DNA from: Desulfobacterales bacterium
Lineage (GTDB): Bacteria; Desulfobacterota; Desulfobacteria; Desulfobacterales; Desulfobacteraceae
Direction of reading: 5' to 3'
Assembly: GCA_022361095.1 (NCBI GenBank)
Contig: JAKSBO010000537.1
Span: 1-6,487 of the forward strand
DNA: 6,487 nucleotides
In this document: in pieces, positions 6,159 to 6,487 of the stretch
How the letters are laid out: every line of letters starts with the position of its first letter
Position numbering within the stretch: position 1 is the stretch's first letter
Notes under the pieces: generated by a model
What the model was told of the DNA's origin: nothing
Databases searched by the model: none
What the model saw: only the letters and a program-made list of their open reading frames with translations
Program-made: the position numbers and the translations under genes

Positions 6159-6487
6159 AATTCGGGGGACATCAGAAAAAAATATTCAAACCTCTGAAAT
6201 TAAGTCAGGTGTCCCCCGAATTAAAAACGACGCCTTAACATCGTACATCAGCAAGGAGGCTGACAAAACATTTTTAAAAGATATGCTTCTAAAATTTGCA
6301 CCTGTAACAAAAACACATCATCGCACTGCCATGTATCGATTAAGCAACCTCATGGCCATGGAGCCGTTTAAAATATTTGTTACCCAATTGTTGCTGGACA
6401 AAAACATATCAAACGATGCTAAAGCCTCCTTTATTTCACATGCTAATATCAGTTCGGATTATATGTATCAGGTGCTTTTGAATATAA
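6133..6487 (+). CDS. Unrecognised AT-richer protein, 3' partial, start uncertain
   Basis: The frame is open from 6124 to the end of the window, about 118 codons from the first ATG at 6133, while the other five frames carry stops in the AT-rich part. Visible text from 6223 includes KNDALTSYISKEADKTFLKD, then KTHHRTAMYRLSNLMAMEPF, FVTQLLLDKNISNDAKASF and ISSDYMYQVLLNI. It looks helical and soluble, possibly helical-repeat-like; I recognise no family, signal or catalytic motif. ATG 6133 lies inside the kinase fragment and the first 30 codons translate the inverted repeat, so the native gene may begin later, for example at ATG 6283. Neither start has a proper ribosome binding site; AAGGAGG at 6253-6259 is 23 bases before 6283, too far. 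Codons favour A/T at the third position, unlike the receptor and regulator, which suggests separate origin or transfer. Confidence 0.55.
   Translation, partial: MAVLFSQSKIRGTSEKNIQTSEIKSGVPRIKNDALTSYISKEADKTFLKDMLLKFAPVTKTHHRTAMYRLSNLMAMEPFKIFVTQLLLDKNISNDAKASFISHANISSDYMYQVLLNI
6159..6222. repeat. 64-base inverted-repeat element at the rearrangement junction
   Basis: AATTCGGGGGACA (6159-6171) and TGTCCCCCGAATT (6210-6222) are a perfect 13-base inverted repeat. Inside lies a second stem, TCAGA (6172-6176) with TCTGA (6193-6197), around an A-rich loop. Such TTCGGGGGACA-type ends recall REP-like or small non-autonomous (MITE-like) elements tied to IS200-type transposases; that link is from memory and unverified. 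It sits exactly where the glycerate kinase fragment ends and base composition changes. No transposase is visible. Confidence 0.7.

Noticed and set aside
6253..6259. AAGGAGG as ribosome binding site for the last gene
   Set aside because: No ATG, GTG or TTG in the open frame lies 5-12 bases downstream; the nearest ATG (6283) is 23 bases away.
1..6487. CRISPR array, tRNA or rRNA gene
   Set aside because: No regularly spaced repeats and no tRNA or rRNA signature were seen by eye on either strand.

Overview
The window is GC-rich bacterial DNA with dense coding, Shine-Dalgarno sites (AGGAG-type) and an outer-membrane TonB-dependent receptor, so it comes from a Gram-negative bacterium. Gene style and the mix of genes would fit a Desulfobacterota (sulfate-reducer-like) chromosome. 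That placement is an inference; no marker gene here proves it.

Layout. (1) Bases 2-1048, + strand: the 3' part of an unrecognised protein with a concanavalin A/LamG-like C-terminal domain, its 5' end outside the window. (2) Bases 1049-1468: no intact gene. It holds a strong 15-bp-stem hairpin just after gene 1 and minus-strand reading that looks coding but is split over three frames, a possible decayed small gene. (3) Bases 1469-2365, - strand: an intact AEC (auxin efflux carrier)-family membrane transporter starting at GTG. (4) Bases 2366-2660: divergent control region, with a candidate extended -10 and GC hairpin for the transporter, and a half-perfect Fur-like box for the regulator. (5) Bases 2661-3653, + strand: AraC-family regulator of the PchR/YbtA type. 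(6) Bases 3654-3757: short control region with two similar T-rich blocks exactly 21 bp apart, a spacing typical of AraC-type operators. (7) Bases 3758-5848, + strand: TonB-dependent outer-membrane receptor resembling FyuA-type siderophore receptors. (8) Bases 5898 to about 6158, - strand: only the C-terminal end of a glycerate 2-kinase (MOFRL domain), cut off upstream. (9) Bases 6159-6222: a 13-bp perfect inverted repeat at the cut point. (10) From about 6133 or 6283 to the window end, + strand: an AT-richer open frame of unknown function that runs off the window.

How it works together. The centre is a regulator-receptor pair of the kind used for ferric siderophore uptake. In known PchR/YbtA systems the regulator, with the siderophore as ligand, activates the receptor gene, and Fur-iron represses the regulator. 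The Fur-like sequence and the 21-bp repeat fit that model, but no biosynthesis or inner-membrane ABC uptake genes are in the window. The divergent AEC transporter may be only a neighbour. The right end is a rearrangement scar where a mobile or repeat sequence meets a truncated housekeeping gene and base composition changes.
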